Below, piece by piece: positions 45,637 to 54,489 of a stretch of DNA of 64,000 bases. The notes beneath the pieces are model-generated. The model was given only the letters and a program-made list of their open reading frames with translations. It was not told the origin of the DNA and made no database searches. The stretch spans positions 2,509,001 through 2,573,000 of the forward strand of contig NZ_CP015109.1 of assembly GCF_002082015.1 (NCBI RefSeq). Reading direction: 5' to 3'. Position 1 is the stretch's first letter; every line of letters begins with the position of its first letter. The DNA is from Sporosarcina ureae. Its GTDB lineage: Bacteria > Bacillota > Bacilli > Bacillales_A > Planococcaceae. Made by a program: the position numbers and the translations under genes.

Positions 45637-47322
45637 ATGAAATTGAACCCAACGGCAGTTAGACGGTCCAAGCGTTTTCAAGTGTTGGAAGATCGGCCTG
45701 TCAATAAGGATGGTTTTGTACATGAGTGGCCGGAACAAGGATTTATTGCGATGTCTAGCCCGGATGATCCTTTGCCCTCTGTTAAAATACAAGATGGGCG
45801 TATTATTGAGCTAGATGGAAAACTGCGGAAAGATTTTGATATGTTAGATCAATTTATTGCAGATTATACAATAGATATTAAATCAACCGTACAGATGATG
45901 AATATGGAAAGCTTAGATATTGCAAGAAAGTTAGTGGATATTAATGTTTCACGGGCTGAAGTGTTAGCGGTTGTGAAAGGTTTGACACCTGCCAAAGTAG
46001 TAGAGGTGCTGAATCAATTAAATGTAGTAGAGATGATGATGGCACTCCAAAAGATGCGGGCTAGAAAGAAACCTTCTAACCAATGCCATGTGACAAATGT
46101 CCGTGATAATCCTGTTTTAATGGCGGCCGATGCAGCAGAAGCTGCGTTAAGAGGATTTGATGAACAAGAAACAACGGTAGGTATTGTCCGATACGCACCG
46201 TTTAATGCACTTGCTCTTTTAGTGGGTTCACAAACAGTAAGAGGTGGAATTTTGACGCAAGATGCGCTGGAGGAGGCAACTGAGTTGCGACTAGCGATGC
46301 TGGGGTTGACGACCTATGCAGAGACTATCTCAATCTATGGAACAGAGTCTGTTTTTAAAGATGGAGACGATACCCCATGGTCTAAGTCATTCTTGGCCTC
46401 TGCTTATGCTTCGCGTGGATCGAAGATGAGATTTACCTCAGGAACAGGTTCTGAAGTACAGATGGCAGGTTCAGAAGGAAAGTCAATGTTATATTTGGAA
46501 GTCCGCTGTATTATGATGGCCAAAGGAGCAGGTGTCCAAGGACTGCAAAATGGTTCGATTAGCTGTATTGGCATTCCAGCTGCTGTACCAAGCGGTATTC
46601 GTGCCATATTAGCAGAAAACTTGGCGACCACAATGTTTGATTTAGAAGTAGCTTCAGGAAATGACCAAACTTTTTCACACTCAGATCTACGCCGCAGTGC
46701 GAAGATGCTATGTCAAATGCTTCCGGGCACTGACTTCGTATTTTCAGGTTATAGTGCAGTCCCTAATAGCGACAACATGTTTGCTGGTTCAAATATGGAT
46801 TCATCTGATTTAGACGATTATTTGATAATACAACGAGATATGATGGTAGATGGAGGTTTGCGGCCAGTTGAGGAAAGCCAAGTAATTGAAATGCGTTATC
46901 AAGCTGCAAAGACGATGCAAGTACTTTTTGAAGAACTTGCTTTTCCAGCAATTACTGAAGAAGAGATTGACGCGGCAACATACGCGAATAGCAGCGAAGA
47001 TATGCCGAAAAGAAACGTAATGGAAGACTTAAAAGCTGCCGAGAGTGTATTGAAAGAAGGCATTACTGGATTGGATGTCGCTTTGGCTTTGGCTAATAGA
47101 GGCTACCATCAAGTGGCAGAAAGAATTTTTAATATGCTCAAGCAACGTGTGGCGGGTGATTATTTACACACTTCCGCTATAATTGACGAAAACAATATAG
47201 TACAAAGCGCAGTTAATAATGAAAATGACTATACAGGACCAGGCACTGGGTATCGCATGAGTGATGAAAGATGGGAAGAAATCAAGAATATTCGCCAAGC
47301 AATTAGTCCGAGCGAGTATTGA
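45637..47322 (+). CDS. pduC: B12-dependent diol/glycerol dehydratase, large subunit
   Basis: This 561-residue protein is the catalytic TIM-barrel subunit that binds adenosylcobalamin and converts 1,2-propanediol to propionaldehyde or glycerol to 3-hydroxypropionaldehyde. Family motifs include RSKRFQVLEDRPVNKDGF, VGIVRYAPFNALALLVGSQ, FTSGTGSEVQMAGSEGKSM, QNGSISCIGIPAAVPSGIR and FSGYSAVPNSDNMFAGSN. The length is close to the usual 554-555. It heads a six-gene operon. PduC and DhaB cannot be separated from sequence here. Confidence 0.94.
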   Translation: MKLNPTAVRRSKRFQVLEDRPVNKDGFVHEWPEQGFIAMSSPDDPLPSVKIQDGRIIELDGKLRKDFDMLDQFIADYTIDIKSTVQMMNMESLDIARKLVDINVSRAEVLAVVKGLTPAKVVEVLNQLNVVEMMMALQKMRARKKPSNQCHVTNVRDNPVLMAADAAEAALRGFDEQETTVGIVRYAPFNALALLVGSQTVRGGILTQDALEEATELRLAMLGLTTYAETISIYGTESVFKDGDDTPWSKSFLASAYASRGSKMRFTSGTGSEVQMAGSEGKSMLYLEVRCIMMAKGAGVQGLQNGSISCIGIPAAVPSGIRAILAENLATTMFDLEVASGNDQTFSHSDLRRSAKMLCQMLPGTDFVFSGYSAVPNSDNMFAGSNMDSSDLDDYLIIQRDMMVDGGLRPVEESQVIEMRYQAAKTMQVLFEELAFPAITEEEIDAATYANSSEDMPKRNVMEDLKAAESVLKEGITGLDVALALANRGYHQVAERIFNMLKQRVAGDYLHTSAIIDENNIVQSAVNNENDYTGPGTGYRMSDERWEEIKNIRQAISPSEY

Positions 47323-47336
47323 GGAGGTGTTATTAG

Positions 47337-47924
47337 GTGAGTTATTCATATTCTATCGAGATGCAAATGGAAGATCAATCGAGAGCTTCTAAAGGAAAAG
47401 ATCCAAAAGAAGTGGTCATTGCTGTTTCACCGGCCTTTGGTAAAGCGCTTTCAAAAACAATTATTAACGTAGAGCACAGTAAAGTTTTGCGGGAAATCAT
47501 CTCTGGAATTGAAGAACAAGGGGGAGTAACACGAGTTATTCGTAATTTTGAAACAGCCGACTTAGCATTTATCGGCCATCTGGCTGCTAAATTGAGTGGC
47601 TCGGGAATCGGAATCGGTATTCAGTCTAGAGGAACAACGATTATTCACCAACGAGGTTTAGATCCGTTAAGCAATTTGGAACTCTTTCCGCAATCACCGC
47701 TAATTACACTTGAAACTTATCGCAATATCGGGAGAAATGCCGCTCTATATGCGCGGGGAGAAAATGTTGATCCTGTTCCTGTTGTAAACGATCAGATGGC
47801 TAGACCACGATACCAGGCAATTGCAGCAATTTTACACTTGAAAGAAGCGCAACAAATTGTAGGGGGCAAGCCGGCTGTAAATGTAGATTACAGCTTTACC
47901 ATTTCGGAGGAGGAAACCGTATGA
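47337..47924 (+). CDS. pduD: Diol/glycerol dehydratase, medium subunit
   Basis: This 195-residue medium subunit contributes to the cobalamin-binding interface. It has [58 protein letters not shown] and [20 protein letters not shown]. It lacks most of the N-terminal targeting extension of microcompartment PduD (about 224 residues), which fits a cytosolic enzyme. It starts with GTG after gaggaggtg, 14 bp from pduC. Confidence 0.92.
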   Translation: MSYSYSIEMQMEDQSRASKGKDPKEVVIAVSPAFGKALSKTIINVEHSKVLREIISGIEEQGGVTRVIRNFETADLAFIGHLAAKLSGSGIGIGIQSRGTTIIHQRGLDPLSNLELFPQSPLITLETYRNIGRNAALYARGENVDPVPVVNDQMARPRYQAIAAILHLKEAQQIVGGKPAVNVDYSFTISEEETV

Positions 47925-48343
47925 GTCGATTGACAAGACAAGATTACCCATTAGGACAGAAAAGACCAGACATATTATTTACGCCAACGAACAAAGCCTA
48001 TGATGACTTGACCTTAGAAGCGGCTTTAAAAGGAGACATTTCCAGCAAAGATTTGCGGATTAGCCCCGATACCTTAATCATGCAAGCGGAAATATCAGAG
48101 AATATAGGACGGGACCAATTAGGGAGGAATTTCAGAAGAGCAGCAGAACTTATTACGATCTCCGATGAAAGAATTCTCGAAATCTATAGTGCTCTTCGTC
48201 CAAATCGTTCCTCCCATGAAGAATTGCTGGCCATTGCTGATGAATTAAAGCGTGATTACCAAGCGTTTGAAAACGCCAAGTTAGTAGAAGAGGCGGCTGA
48301 AGTATATAGCCGACGAAACCTATTACGCATAGATGAGGAATAA
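47921..48343 (+). CDS. pduE: Diol/glycerol dehydratase, small subunit
   Basis: This 140-residue helical subunit completes the heterotrimer. It has [56 protein letters not shown] and [20 protein letters not shown]. Its ATG overlaps the pduD stop (ATGA). Confidence 0.93.
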   Translation: MSRLTRQDYPLGQKRPDILFTPTNKAYDDLTLEAALKGDISSKDLRISPDTLIMQAEISENIGRDQLGRNFRRAAELITISDERILEIYSALRPNRSSHEELLAIADELKRDYQAFENAKLVEEAAEVYSRRNLLRIDEE

Positions 48344-48346
48344 ATA

Positions 48347-50185
48347 ATGAGAAGGCAACTTATTGCAGGCATTGATATAGGGAATTCATCAACAGAAGCA
48401 GCAATTTTAGAAACATCTGAAAATGATGCCATGTTTTTAACACAGCATCTTGTTCCGACGACAGGGATTAAAGGAACGGTAACTAATATTAAAGGAATAA
48501 TATCGTGTTTACAAATAGCCATGTCGAAGATCAATCGAGATATTTCTGAGATTACTATGATTCGAATTAATGACGCGGTTCCTGTCATTGGTGATCTTGC
48601 CATGGATGTCATCAGTGAGACGATCATTACAGAATCCTCCATGATCGGTCATAATCCTGATACACCGGGAGGAGAAGGAATTGGGATAGGTCAAACCATA
48701 TTGATCGAGCAATTACTGCAACATGCTGAAGAAAGTCAGCCCTATATTGTAGTGGTGTCGCAGAAATTCGATTATGAATGGGTAGCCTATCAGTTCAATA
48801 GACTTGAAAGAAATGGTATTCAGATTAAAGGAGTCATTGTGCAGAAAGATGACGGGGTGCTAATCCACAATCGTCTGCAAGAAAAAATCCCCATTGTAGA
48901 TGAAGTAACTATGATTGATAAGGTGCCCATAGGAAAAAAAGCTGCAATTGAAGTGGCATCTCCAGGACATGTCATTCGGATGCTCAGTAATCCTTATGGC
49001 CTCTCTACTGTCTTCGATTTAACTCCGGATGAAACGAAACAAGTAGCACCTATTGCTAAATCATTGGTCGGAAATCGTTCAGCCGTCGTGATACGGACAC
49101 CTGCCGGGCAGATTGCAGAACGGAAAATTGAGTCAGGAAGCATAAATATAATCGGTAGCAGGATGAGCATCAAGGTGGACGTCAATGATGGTGCAGCCGG
49201 AATTATGGATTCTTATAAAAAGATCGGTGTGTTAAAAGACGTACTAGGTGAACAAGGTACGAATGCAGGTGCGATGTTAAATGGTTTACGTCAAAATTTG
49301 GCGGAAGTAACTGATCAAAATATACATGAAATTCATATCACAGATTTACTTGCGACAGACACAAAAATTCCTACTTCCATTCGAGGGGCGCTTGCGGGTG
49401 AAATCACTATGGAAAGCGGAGTGGCACTTGCTTCGATGGTACAAACCCAAAAAACTTCCATTCAGGCTGTTTCCGCACTATTAGAAGAAGAGCTAGGAGT
49501 TTCTGTTGAAGTAGGTGGAGTTGAAGCGGAAATGGCAATAGCCGGGGCACTGACAACACCGGGTACGGAACGTCCTATTGTCATTTTGGATATGGGCGGG
49601 GGGTCGACGGATGCCGCGACGAATGATGAAAATGGGATGGTTCGGACGGTACATTTGGCAGGGGCTGGAGATATGGTGACGATGCTGGTCAAGACGGAGC
49701 TATCACTTCATGATCTTGATCTGGCTGAGAAAATAAAGAAGTTTCCACTTGGAAAATTACAAAGTCTCTATCATATGCAATTGGAGGATGGAACCTACTT
49801 GTTTTCTGAAGAAGCATGTTCTCCTGAGGCATTTGGAAAAGTAGTTATTCGAGAAGAGAAAAGCATTACTCCTTTGCCTATCCACCATTCAATGGAACAA
49901 ATTCGTAGCATTCGACGAGAGGCTAAACGAAAAGTATTTGTGACGAATGCTATTCGTGCATTAGAGCAGGTAATTCCTACTCGCAATATTCGTCATATCT
50001 CCTTTGTAGTGATGTTAGGGGGTTCTGCGCTAGATTTTGAGATTCCTGAAATGATTAATGAAGAGCTATCGAAATATGGGATTGTCGCAGGCTTCGCAAA
50101 TATCAGAGGAACAGAAGGGCCTAGGAATGCGGTGGCAACGGGATTGGTCCTGTCCTCCTTGAAAAGGCGTGATAATAGAATATGA
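48347..50185 (+). CDS. pduG: Diol dehydratase reactivase, large subunit
   Basis: This 612-residue actin/Hsp70-fold ATPase (DdrA/DhaF type) releases damaged cobalamin from inactivated dehydratase. It has the phosphate motif LIAGIDIGNSSTEAAI, a second phosphate motif PIVILDMGGGSTDAATNDE and VMLGGSALDFEIPEMINEEL. The length is typical (about 605-610). It starts 3 bp after pduE. Confidence 0.93.
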   Translation: MRRQLIAGIDIGNSSTEAAILETSENDAMFLTQHLVPTTGIKGTVTNIKGIISCLQIAMSKINRDISEITMIRINDAVPVIGDLAMDVISETIITESSMIGHNPDTPGGEGIGIGQTILIEQLLQHAEESQPYIVVVSQKFDYEWVAYQFNRLERNGIQIKGVIVQKDDGVLIHNRLQEKIPIVDEVTMIDKVPIGKKAAIEVASPGHVIRMLSNPYGLSTVFDLTPDETKQVAPIAKSLVGNRSAVVIRTPAGQIAERKIESGSINIIGSRMSIKVDVNDGAAGIMDSYKKIGVLKDVLGEQGTNAGAMLNGLRQNLAEVTDQNIHEIHITDLLATDTKIPTSIRGALAGEITMESGVALASMVQTQKTSIQAVSALLEEELGVSVEVGGVEAEMAIAGALTTPGTERPIVILDMGGGSTDAATNDENGMVRTVHLAGAGDMVTMLVKTELSLHDLDLAEKIKKFPLGKLQSLYHMQLEDGTYLFSEEACSPEAFGKVVIREEKSITPLPIHHSMEQIRSIRREAKRKVFVTNAIRALEQVIPTRNIRHISFVVMLGGSALDFEIPEMINEELSKYGIVAGFANIRGTEGPRNAVATGLVLSSLKRRDNRI

Positions 50186-50493
50186 AATACAATACAGTGT
50201 ACATCCCGGTCTTTTTGTCGGAATCGGTAGATCATAAGCTGGTCAAAGAAGTATGTGCAGGACTTGAGGAAGAAGGAGTTCCATATGACTGTAAACAAAT
50301 TTCAGTTGAGAAGTTCAGCTTTACTTCGTTGCAAGTGAGCATTCTACTTGGAAACGAAAATAACATAGCAATCTTTCATGAAAACCTGCCCCATCGACCC
50401 TATTTGATAGCAAGAAAACAAAACGGCAGAAAAGCTGGACAAAATGCTGCTCGATTAGTAAAAGGTCAACCATTATTTCACGAGGAGGAGTAG
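50182..50493 (+). CDS. pduH: Diol dehydratase reactivase, small subunit
   Basis: This 103-residue protein (DdrB/DhaG-like) forms the reactivase complex with PduG, replacing the dehydratase medium subunit during cobalamin release. It has VCAGLEEEGVPYDCKQIS and GRKAGQNAARLVKGQPLF. The start overlaps the pduG stop (ATGA). Confidence 0.88.
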   Translation: MKYNTVYIPVFLSESVDHKLVKEVCAGLEEEGVPYDCKQISVEKFSFTSLQVSILLGNENNIAIFHENLPHRPYLIARKQNGRKAGQNAARLVKGQPLFHEEE

Positions 50494-50494
50494 A

Positions 50495-50890
50495 ATGACT
50501 GAACTGAATTTAGAGACAGCTAAAAAAATGATTGAGAAGGCTGAAAAAAAAGCTGCAAAAATCAATGTACCGATGGTGATTACTGTTGTAGATAACGGAG
50601 GGAACTTATTGGCATGTCATAGGATGGATCAATCTTTGATAGCAAGTATAGATATCTCGCAAAATAAAGCGTGGACGGCAGTTGCGTTACAAATGCCAAC
50701 ATCTCAATTATATGATGTAACGCAGCTAGGCGGTGAACTCTTCGGAATTAACACAACGAACAATGGAAGAATTGTAACATTTGGCGGTGGAATTCCAATA
50801 AAAAATGGTGATCGAATTATCGGAGGTTTTGGTGTCAGTGGAGGGACAGTAGCAGAAGATACTGAGGTTGCAAAGGCTGGACTTGCATAA
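50495..50890 (+). CDS. GlcG/HbpS-family haem-binding protein
   Basis: This 131-residue protein matches the GlcG/HbpS domain that also forms the C-terminal part of PduO: NLETAKKMIEKAEKKAAKI, ITVVDNGGNLLACHRMD, AWTAVALQMPTSQL, GGIPIKNGDRIIGGFGVSGG and a final TVAEDTEVAKAGLA. Its role next to dehydratases is not settled; links to haem or corrinoid handling are proposed for the family. It is the last gene of the operon. The ribosome-binding site is gaggagga. Confidence 0.85.
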   Translation: MTELNLETAKKMIEKAEKKAAKINVPMVITVVDNGGNLLACHRMDQSLIASIDISQNKAWTAVALQMPTSQLYDVTQLGGELFGINTTNNGRIVTFGGGIPIKNGDRIIGGFGVSGGTVAEDTEVAKAGLA

Positions 50891-50912
50891 TAAGCTTGAT
50901 AATATTTTCTTA

Positions 50913-50951
50913 CCCTTCTGTTGGTTTATCTGAAATTAACAGGAGGGTTTT
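50913..50951 (+). terminator. Terminator of the dehydratase operon
   Basis: CCCTTCTGTT pairs with AACAGGAGGG and is followed by TTTTG. Confidence 0.8.
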
Positions 50952-50956
50952 GTTAA

Positions 50957-50985
50957 TTGTCTGAATTTACAATATAGTTTATAAT
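50957..50985 (+). promoter_or_regulatory. Sigma-A promoter of the two-component genes
   Basis: TTGTCT, 17 bp, TATAAT. The predicted RNA start near 50992 leaves a 32-base leader holding one complete ribosome-binding site (AAGGAGGAG, 51009-51017). Confidence 0.75.
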
Positions 50986-51023
50986 GAAAGGAGCTGAATA
51001 TTCCAGGTAAGGAGGAGAGATCG

Positions 51024-51782
51024 ATAAAATTACTAGTTGTCGATGACGAACCCCTTGAAAGAGAAGTTTTGCTTAACATTGTAAAAAAAAGTAATTTAGG
51101 TTTCGTTGAATGTTTGGAAGCTAAGAATGGTTTACTAGCTGTAGATATCGCAAGTACAACTACTATTGATGTATTGTTAATAGATATCAAGATGCCCAAA
51201 ATGGATGGTCTAACTGCTGCCAAGATTATTAAGAAAACGAATCCACATACCAAAATTATATTTCTGACTGCATTTAATGAATTCGATTATGCATTGCAAA
51301 CCATTAAAATTGGTGTAGAAGATTATTTGCTAAAACCAGTTTCTCCAGAAGAATTGGTACAGTCTTTAACAAAAGCGGTAGAAATTACAGATATGCAAGA
51401 TATAGAATTTGCATCAACGGAAGTCATTGAACAATTGACTACTTATATAAAAGGTCATTTAGAGGAAAAGCTGACATTAAAGGAACTATCTCGGCAAGTA
51501 CATTTGCATCCGCAATATCTTAGCCGCTTATTCAAACAAGAAATGAATAGACCAATTACTGAATATATTACATCTGCACGTCTTGAAAAATCGAAGGAAT
51601 TATTGCTAAGTACGCAATATACGATTACGGAGATTGGCCAGCTTTGCGGTTTCTCTGACTCAAACTATTTCACTAGAGTTTTCAAAAAGCAAGAAGGAAT
51701 GCCGCCAACCCAATATCGTAAAAACGAGCTGCTTTTTAGAAAAGAACAAATTAAAAAGACATATATTCATAGCATCATTTAG
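51024..51782 (+). CDS. AraC-type response regulator; apparent AUA start
   Basis: This 252-residue regulator has a receiver domain (KLLVVDDEPLEREV with the acidic pair, DVLLIDIKMPKMDGL with the phospho-acceptor Asp, then YLLKPVSPEEL) and two C-terminal AraC helix-turn-helix motifs (LTLKELSRQVHLHPQYLSRL, YTITEIGQLCGFSDSNYF). The frame has no ATG, GTG or TTG between the upstream stop (50985) and the acidic pair. AAGGAGGAG lies 6 bases before ATA at 51024, giving a normal N-terminus. The first standard start, TTG 51069, would delete the acidic pair. It pairs with the kinase downstream and probably activates the dehydratase operon. Confidence 0.85.
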   Translation: MKLLVVDDEPLEREVLLNIVKKSNLGFVECLEAKNGLLAVDIASTTTIDVLLIDIKMPKMDGLTAAKIIKKTNPHTKIIFLTAFNEFDYALQTIKIGVEDYLLKPVSPEELVQSLTKAVEITDMQDIEFASTEVIEQLTTYIKGHLEEKLTLKELSRQVHLHPQYLSRLFKQEMNRPITEYITSARLEKSKELLLSTQYTITEIGQLCGFSDSNYFTRVFKKQEGMPPTQYRKNELLFRKEQIKKTYIHSII

Positions 51783-51816
51783 CACGCTATAATTGACTCA
51801 GAAAAAGGTGGAATAT

Positions 51817-53025
51817 ATGATAAAGAACTTAAGAGAATTTGTCGATATTGACCAATTGCAAAAACTACAAGAGCAATTTGCAGAAGCAATGGGAGTGGCT
51901 GTGTTAATTTGTGATGCACAAGGAGAACCAGTAACTAGTCCGAGTCAATTTACGGGATTTTGCAGATATATTAGATCGTGTAGCGAAGGTCTTAAGCGGT
52001 GTATATTATCTGACGATAAAGTGGGTAAATTGGCGGCAGAGAGTAAACGACCGGTCATTCACCGTTGCCATACAGGTCTTGTAGATTTTGCGGCACCTAT
52101 CATATTGCGTGACAAGTATCTAGGTTCTATTCTTTGTGGCCAGGTTCTTATAGAAGATGAAGAACTGGAAGAGTTGCCAAAAGTAGAGATGAACATGGCA
52201 GATTTACCATTAGATCAAAAGACGCTGCAGGAGTTTTACGATCAATTAGAACGAAAGAACAAGAGTCGTGTTCATTCAATTGCCGAATTGCTTTTTGTCA
52301 CTGCCAACTACATAGTGAAGTTGGGAGATGCTCATTTAACAGCTCAAGAATTATCGCTGAATAATCTAAAGCTGTTGGAAGAGTTACGGCGTCGTTCAGA
52401 ATTAGAAAAATTATTAAAGGATACTCAATTAAAAGTTCTTCAATCTCAAATTAATCCACATTTTCTTTTTAATACATTGAATACAATTTCACGGCTAGCC
52501 TATATGGAAAACGCCAAACAAACTGAAAACGTCACGTATTCATTAGGAAAAATTTTACGCTATAGCCTACGTAACATAGATCAGCTTATTCCGTTAAAGG
52601 AAGAAATTGAACACCTCAAATATTATCTCTCAATCCAACAAACGCGCTATCGTGATCAAATAAAGATGGTAATAAACATAGAAGACCATCTGGTAGATTA
52701 TAGAATTCCTATATTTACTTTGCAACCGATAGTTGAAAATTCAATTGTCCACGGGTTTGAAAGCACTGGTGATCCAATAACCATTACCATAGAAATTTAT
52801 GCAGAAGATGAGAAAATCATTTTCAATATAATGGATGACGGTGTGGGAATCGAGGAGAACTCCGTTAATATTCCATTACCCAAAGGAACAGGTCATACCA
52901 CGAGGATCGGTTTAAATAATGTGGATAAAAGAATTAAACATTCCTTCGGTCCACAATGGGGGATTGCCAAATTGGAACAGCTTTCTCAAATTGGAACCCT
53001 TGTTCAGTTACATATACCTGGTTAG
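51817..53025 (+). CDS. PocR-domain sensor histidine kinase
   Basis: This 402-residue soluble kinase has an N-terminal PocR sensor domain (LQEQFAEAMGVAVLICDAQG, GFCRYIRSCSEGLKRCILSD, HRCHTGLVDFAAPIIL, YLGSILCGQVL), known to bind propanediol-type ligands, then a LytS-type His_kinase domain (LQSQINPHFLFNTLNTISRL, His in NPHF) and an ATPase domain (QPIVENSIVHGF, MDDGVGIEE). ATG 51817 follows AAAAGGTGG; a TTG at 51793 is less likely. There is no transmembrane segment, so sensing is cytoplasmic. Confidence 0.9.
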   Translation: MIKNLREFVDIDQLQKLQEQFAEAMGVAVLICDAQGEPVTSPSQFTGFCRYIRSCSEGLKRCILSDDKVGKLAAESKRPVIHRCHTGLVDFAAPIILRDKYLGSILCGQVLIEDEELEELPKVEMNMADLPLDQKTLQEFYDQLERKNKSRVHSIAELLFVTANYIVKLGDAHLTAQELSLNNLKLLEELRRRSELEKLLKDTQLKVLQSQINPHFLFNTLNTISRLAYMENAKQTENVTYSLGKILRYSLRNIDQLIPLKEEIEHLKYYLSIQQTRYRDQIKMVINIEDHLVDYRIPIFTLQPIVENSIVHGFESTGDPITITIEIYAEDEKIIFNIMDDGVGIEENSVNIPLPKGTGHTTRIGLNNVDKRIKHSFGPQWGIAKLEQLSQIGTLVQLHIPG

Positions 53026-53264
53026 TGAACTTTATTTTATGCTGACATGTTTGCATCCTCGCACTGTTTCAATAACTTGAGCCGAGGGAAAAAGTTACGA
53101 ATCTAATGGGCAATTATCCGGTTAAGTGGTAGGTCGACCATATATGCACATCTATTACACGCATATGTTCGTAAAAATAGTCCTTTAAACTTTATTTATA
53201 TGCAATCGCACTGCAAAATAATAAATTAATTGAATCTTTTAACTCTGAGTCTATTTAGAAAGAG

Positions 53265-53360
53265 GGTACCTATCACACAGTTTATACACTATCCAGACAA
53301 TTAAACAATGCGTAAAAAGAGGAGTCAACTGATCGAGAATCGATTGGAAGACTCCTTTTT
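53265..53360 (+). repeat. GGTACC element E4 with terminator hairpin
   Basis: GGTACCTATCACACAG and CCAGACAATT are followed by an AGGAGTC...GACTCCT hairpin with GATCG/CGAT inside it and TTTTT. It lies downstream of the two-component genes. Confidence 0.75.
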
Positions 53361-53436
53361 CCTTGCGTTTATTCTGCTCAATTTATTAGATCCCACTCAA
53401 ATTCGTCGGCCAAGTCCTTTATCACTACTTTAAAAA

Positions 53437-54075
53437 AGCGTTACCTGTGCATCAAACAATAAAACAGCTGTCTGTAACGGATACGGCCTTGCGATGGTAT
53501 ACTTACTCAATCAAATAGGAATTGAAACAATATATGTAGTAAGTACTCCATCGATGAACCACGGATGGAACAAAGTCAAAATTGATAATGTCTGGTATAA
53601 CTTAGATTCCACGTGGGATGATCCTGTACCAGATAGAAAAGGGAAGGTTGGCTACGGCTATTTCCTCGTATCGGACAAACAGTTAGCGAAAACACATTCA
53701 TGGAATAATACCGGTCTTCCTAAAGCGACAGATACGCGCTATGAATATATGAGCAAAATACATGCATCTGACAGTGAAAATGGTTGGATTTATTATGCGA
53801 ATAAAAATGACGATATCAAGCTGTATAAAATGAAGTCAGATGGGTCAGCAGATCAAAGACTGGCAAATATACGTGCGAACGAATTAGTGGTTTATAATAA
53901 CTGGATTTACTTCAGTAACTACTCCAATGGCGGCTATTTATATAAAATGAGAACGGACGGAAGCTCCCTAACTGAGATTACGAAATTTTTAACGTCTGAT
54001 ATTAGTATAGAGAACAAAACGTTGTACTTTACTGATACTAAGGCAAAGCAGCGGTATCGGATGGATATTGAGTGA
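53437..54075 (+). pseudogene. 5'-truncated transglutaminase-like protein with DUF5050 region
   Basis: The frame opens inside a GTTACCTGTGCATCA element and then reads TAVCNGYGLAMVYLLNQIGI, which is the middle of a transglutaminase-like domain with its Cys, followed by NHGWNKVKIDNVWYNLDSTW (His and Asp of the triad). The C-terminal part has DUF5050-type repeats (GWIYYANKNDDIKLYKMKSD, NWIYFSNYSNGGYLYKMRTD). The N-terminus and any signal peptide are missing. The ATG at 53494 has no ribosome-binding site. Confidence 0.75.
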
Positions 54076-54247
54076 GGAATAGGTGTCTTTTATTCATCAC
54101 ATTGGATAGTAGGTAGAGTGATCCTTATATCATGTAGACAGAGAGAAGGCATAGTGTCAGTCCGAAGATTATTTATGCTTATTTCAAAGAAACTATGCAG
54201 TCGTGCCGATCTACTACGTAACATAGACAACTTAACAGAACAACAAT

Positions 54248-54289
54248 AAAAAGCTCCCCGGTTGAGAAATCAGCCGAGGCGCTTTTTTT
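54248..54289 (+). terminator. Terminator-like hairpin
   Basis: AAAAAGC-CCCGG-type arm pairs with CCGAGG-GCTTTTTTT. Confidence 0.7.
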
Positions 54290-54354
54290 AGTTGTCGTTT
54301 TATAGTTCATAAACAGAATTAGCCCAGATATTTCAGTTACTTGTCTTGTTAGAA

Positions 54355-54363
54355 TGGTATAAT
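54355..54363 (+). promoter_or_regulatory. Extended -10 promoter of the lipoprotein operon
   Basis: TGGTATAAT is a consensus extended -10, about 125 bp before the lipoprotein start. No strong -35 is seen. Confidence 0.5.
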
Positions 54364-54489
54364 ATAACTGAAATGTAAGTGCTGATTAAGTATTTGAAGA
54401 GCATGGCGAGCGACTGTTATCTAGAAATTAATGTAAGATTAATAGAAAAGCGTATTTTAAAAAACCATGTCAGGAAGGGAAGTAGATAG

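Noticed and set aside
51000..51002. ATT as start codon of the response regulator
   Set aside because: Its possible ribosome-binding site (50987-50993) lies at or before the predicted RNA start, whereas the site before ATA is complete and within the leader. It remains a weaker alternative.
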